13,300 bases of DNA from an uncultured Alphaproteobacteria bacterium (GTDB lineage Bacteria > Pseudomonadota > Alphaproteobacteria > Rs-D84), in assembly GCA_944390185.1 (NCBI GenBank), contig CALXPA010000018.1, forward strand, positions 1-13,300, read 5' to 3'. The notes under the pieces are model-generated. The model saw only the letters and a program-made list of their open reading frames with translations. It ran no database searches and was not told where the DNA came from. This document shows, one piece after another, positions 12,650 to 13,300 of the stretch (within the stretch, counting starts at the first letter, position 1; every line of letters starts with the position of its first letter). The position numbers and the translations under genes were made by a program.

Positions 12650-13300
12650 ATGGCACCGCAAGTTTTACCCGATGTAAAAATCAAGAACATACTGCCGGCC
12701 CCGGTGATGGAACGCGCTGTGCGTGGATTGACATATATTGCACATCCATTACGCCTGCGGATACTGGAATTTTTAGACGTATATGGCATGTCATCGGTAT
12801 CGGCCATTGCGCGCGGCGTTGGCGCCGAACAAATGATTATATCACAGTCACTGCGTAAAATGCGCGATGCCGGCCTGGTTCAGACGCACCGCCGTGGGAT
12901 ATTTATTTACTATGAAATCTGTCGCGAATACCCGGCCAGCATATTTGTATGCATGCGCAAACTGTTTGGTCACATGACGGACCAGTTACGTTTTTTGCGC
13001 ACCAACTATAAAGAAATTCTGCCGATTGATTACACCACCATGGTGGCCAATCGAATAAAGCTGTTTGCAAACTATGACAAGATACGGATACTGGAATACC
13101 TGACCTATCGCGGTGAAACGTATGTATCCGACATTGTTGCGGGGACAAAACTGTCCCAGACACGTGTATCCCAGTATTTAAAGAAACTGGCGGATGATGA
13201 CTTTGTAAAATCACGCCGTGATGGTCGTCATATATATTACGAAATAACCCCTGGCGTACATAAAACGACAATCGGATGTATACATAAACGATACGACCAC
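12650..13300 (+). CDS. Transcriptional regulator with two tandem ArsR-type winged-helix domains, partial
   Basis: The frame is open for 217 codons to the window end, so the C-terminus is missing. It has two winged-helix domains of ArsR type in one chain. Domain 1 (about residues 22-92): LTYIAHPLRLRILEFL, then a helix-turn-helix around ISQSLRKMRDAGLV (64-77) and wing RRGIFIYYEI. Domain 2 (about 132-200): FANYDKIRILEYL, then LSQTRVSQYLKKLADDDFV (168-186) and wing RRDGRHIYYEI. Usual ArsR repressors have one domain and work as dimers; this protein could bind DNA as an intramolecular pseudo-dimer or bridge two sites. The classical CxC metal motif of ArsR/SmtB is absent; C92, C101 and C210 are the visible cysteines. 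It is divergent from the CPIC/WCISKH operon across 128 bases that hold a palindrome and a direct repeat, so local control and autoregulation are likely. Confidence 0.8.
   Translation, partial: MAPQVLPDVKIKNILPAPVMERAVRGLTYIAHPLRLRILEFLDVYGMSSVSAIARGVGAEQMIISQSLRKMRDAGLVQTHRRGIFIYYEICREYPASIFVCMRKLFGHMTDQLRFLRTNYKEILPIDYTTMVANRIKLFANYDKIRILEYLTYRGETYVSDIVAGTKLSQTRVSQYLKKLADDDFVKSRRDGRHIYYEITPGVHKTTIGCIHKRYDH

Noticed and set aside
1..13300. CRISPR arrays, insertion sequences, integrases or phage genes
   Set aside because: I found no repeat-spacer pattern, transposase motif or terminal inverted repeats in the window.

Overview
The window looks like chromosomal DNA of a Gram-negative alphaproteobacterium of moderate GC content. 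The aspartyl-tRNA synthetase has the alphaproteobacterial style of sequence, and there are an AsmA-family envelope protein, FtsQ/FtsA and at least two lipoproteins. The genes are tightly packed, with gaps of 4 to 130 bases. The lineage is probably divergent and perhaps host-associated, but that placement is inference. I see no phage, transposon or CRISPR.

Layout. Positions 1-906 (minus) hold a 108-residue protein of unknown function followed by a lipoprotein with a secretin-N-terminus-like domain, which is cut by the window edge. At 983-3892 (plus) lie a small lipoprotein, ftsQ, and a 592-residue gene that joins a complete but divergent FtsA to a complete ribulose-phosphate 3-epimerase (Rpe) in one frame. 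No ftsZ follows. Positions 3897-6294 (minus) hold uvrB then tsaE, separated by a run of 16 A. Positions 6342-8819 (plus) hold a large AsmA-family protein. Positions 8832-9176 (minus) hold a small orphan gene. Positions 9241-11324 (minus) hold tRNA-Thr(GGU), a leader with a textbook T-box antiterminator fold, aspS and its terminator. Positions 11370-12521 (minus) hold a two-gene unit: a small membrane protein with a CPIC motif and a soluble helical protein with a WCISKH motif. Divergent from it, 12650-13300 (plus) encodes a regulator with two tandem ArsR-type winged-helix domains, cut by the window end.

Main observations. (1) The FtsA-Rpe fusion puts the divisome membrane anchor and a pentose-phosphate enzyme in one polypeptide, with the likely FtsA membrane helix now internal. 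(2) The aspS leader carries the 14-base T-box signature. Its variable base is C, which matches the G73 discriminator of tRNA-Asp, and it folds into a perfect antiterminator. T-boxes are mainly a Gram-positive device, and I know of no established alphaproteobacterial case. (3) A palindrome lies exactly in the spacer of the promoter of the CPIC/WCISKH operon, next to the tandem-ArsR gene, which suggests a local regulatory module. (4) Several transcription units have a -10 box only 6-7 bases before the start codon, which predicts leaderless mRNAs, while genes inside operons mostly use Shine-Dalgarno sites.

All family assignments come from reading motifs; no database search was run.
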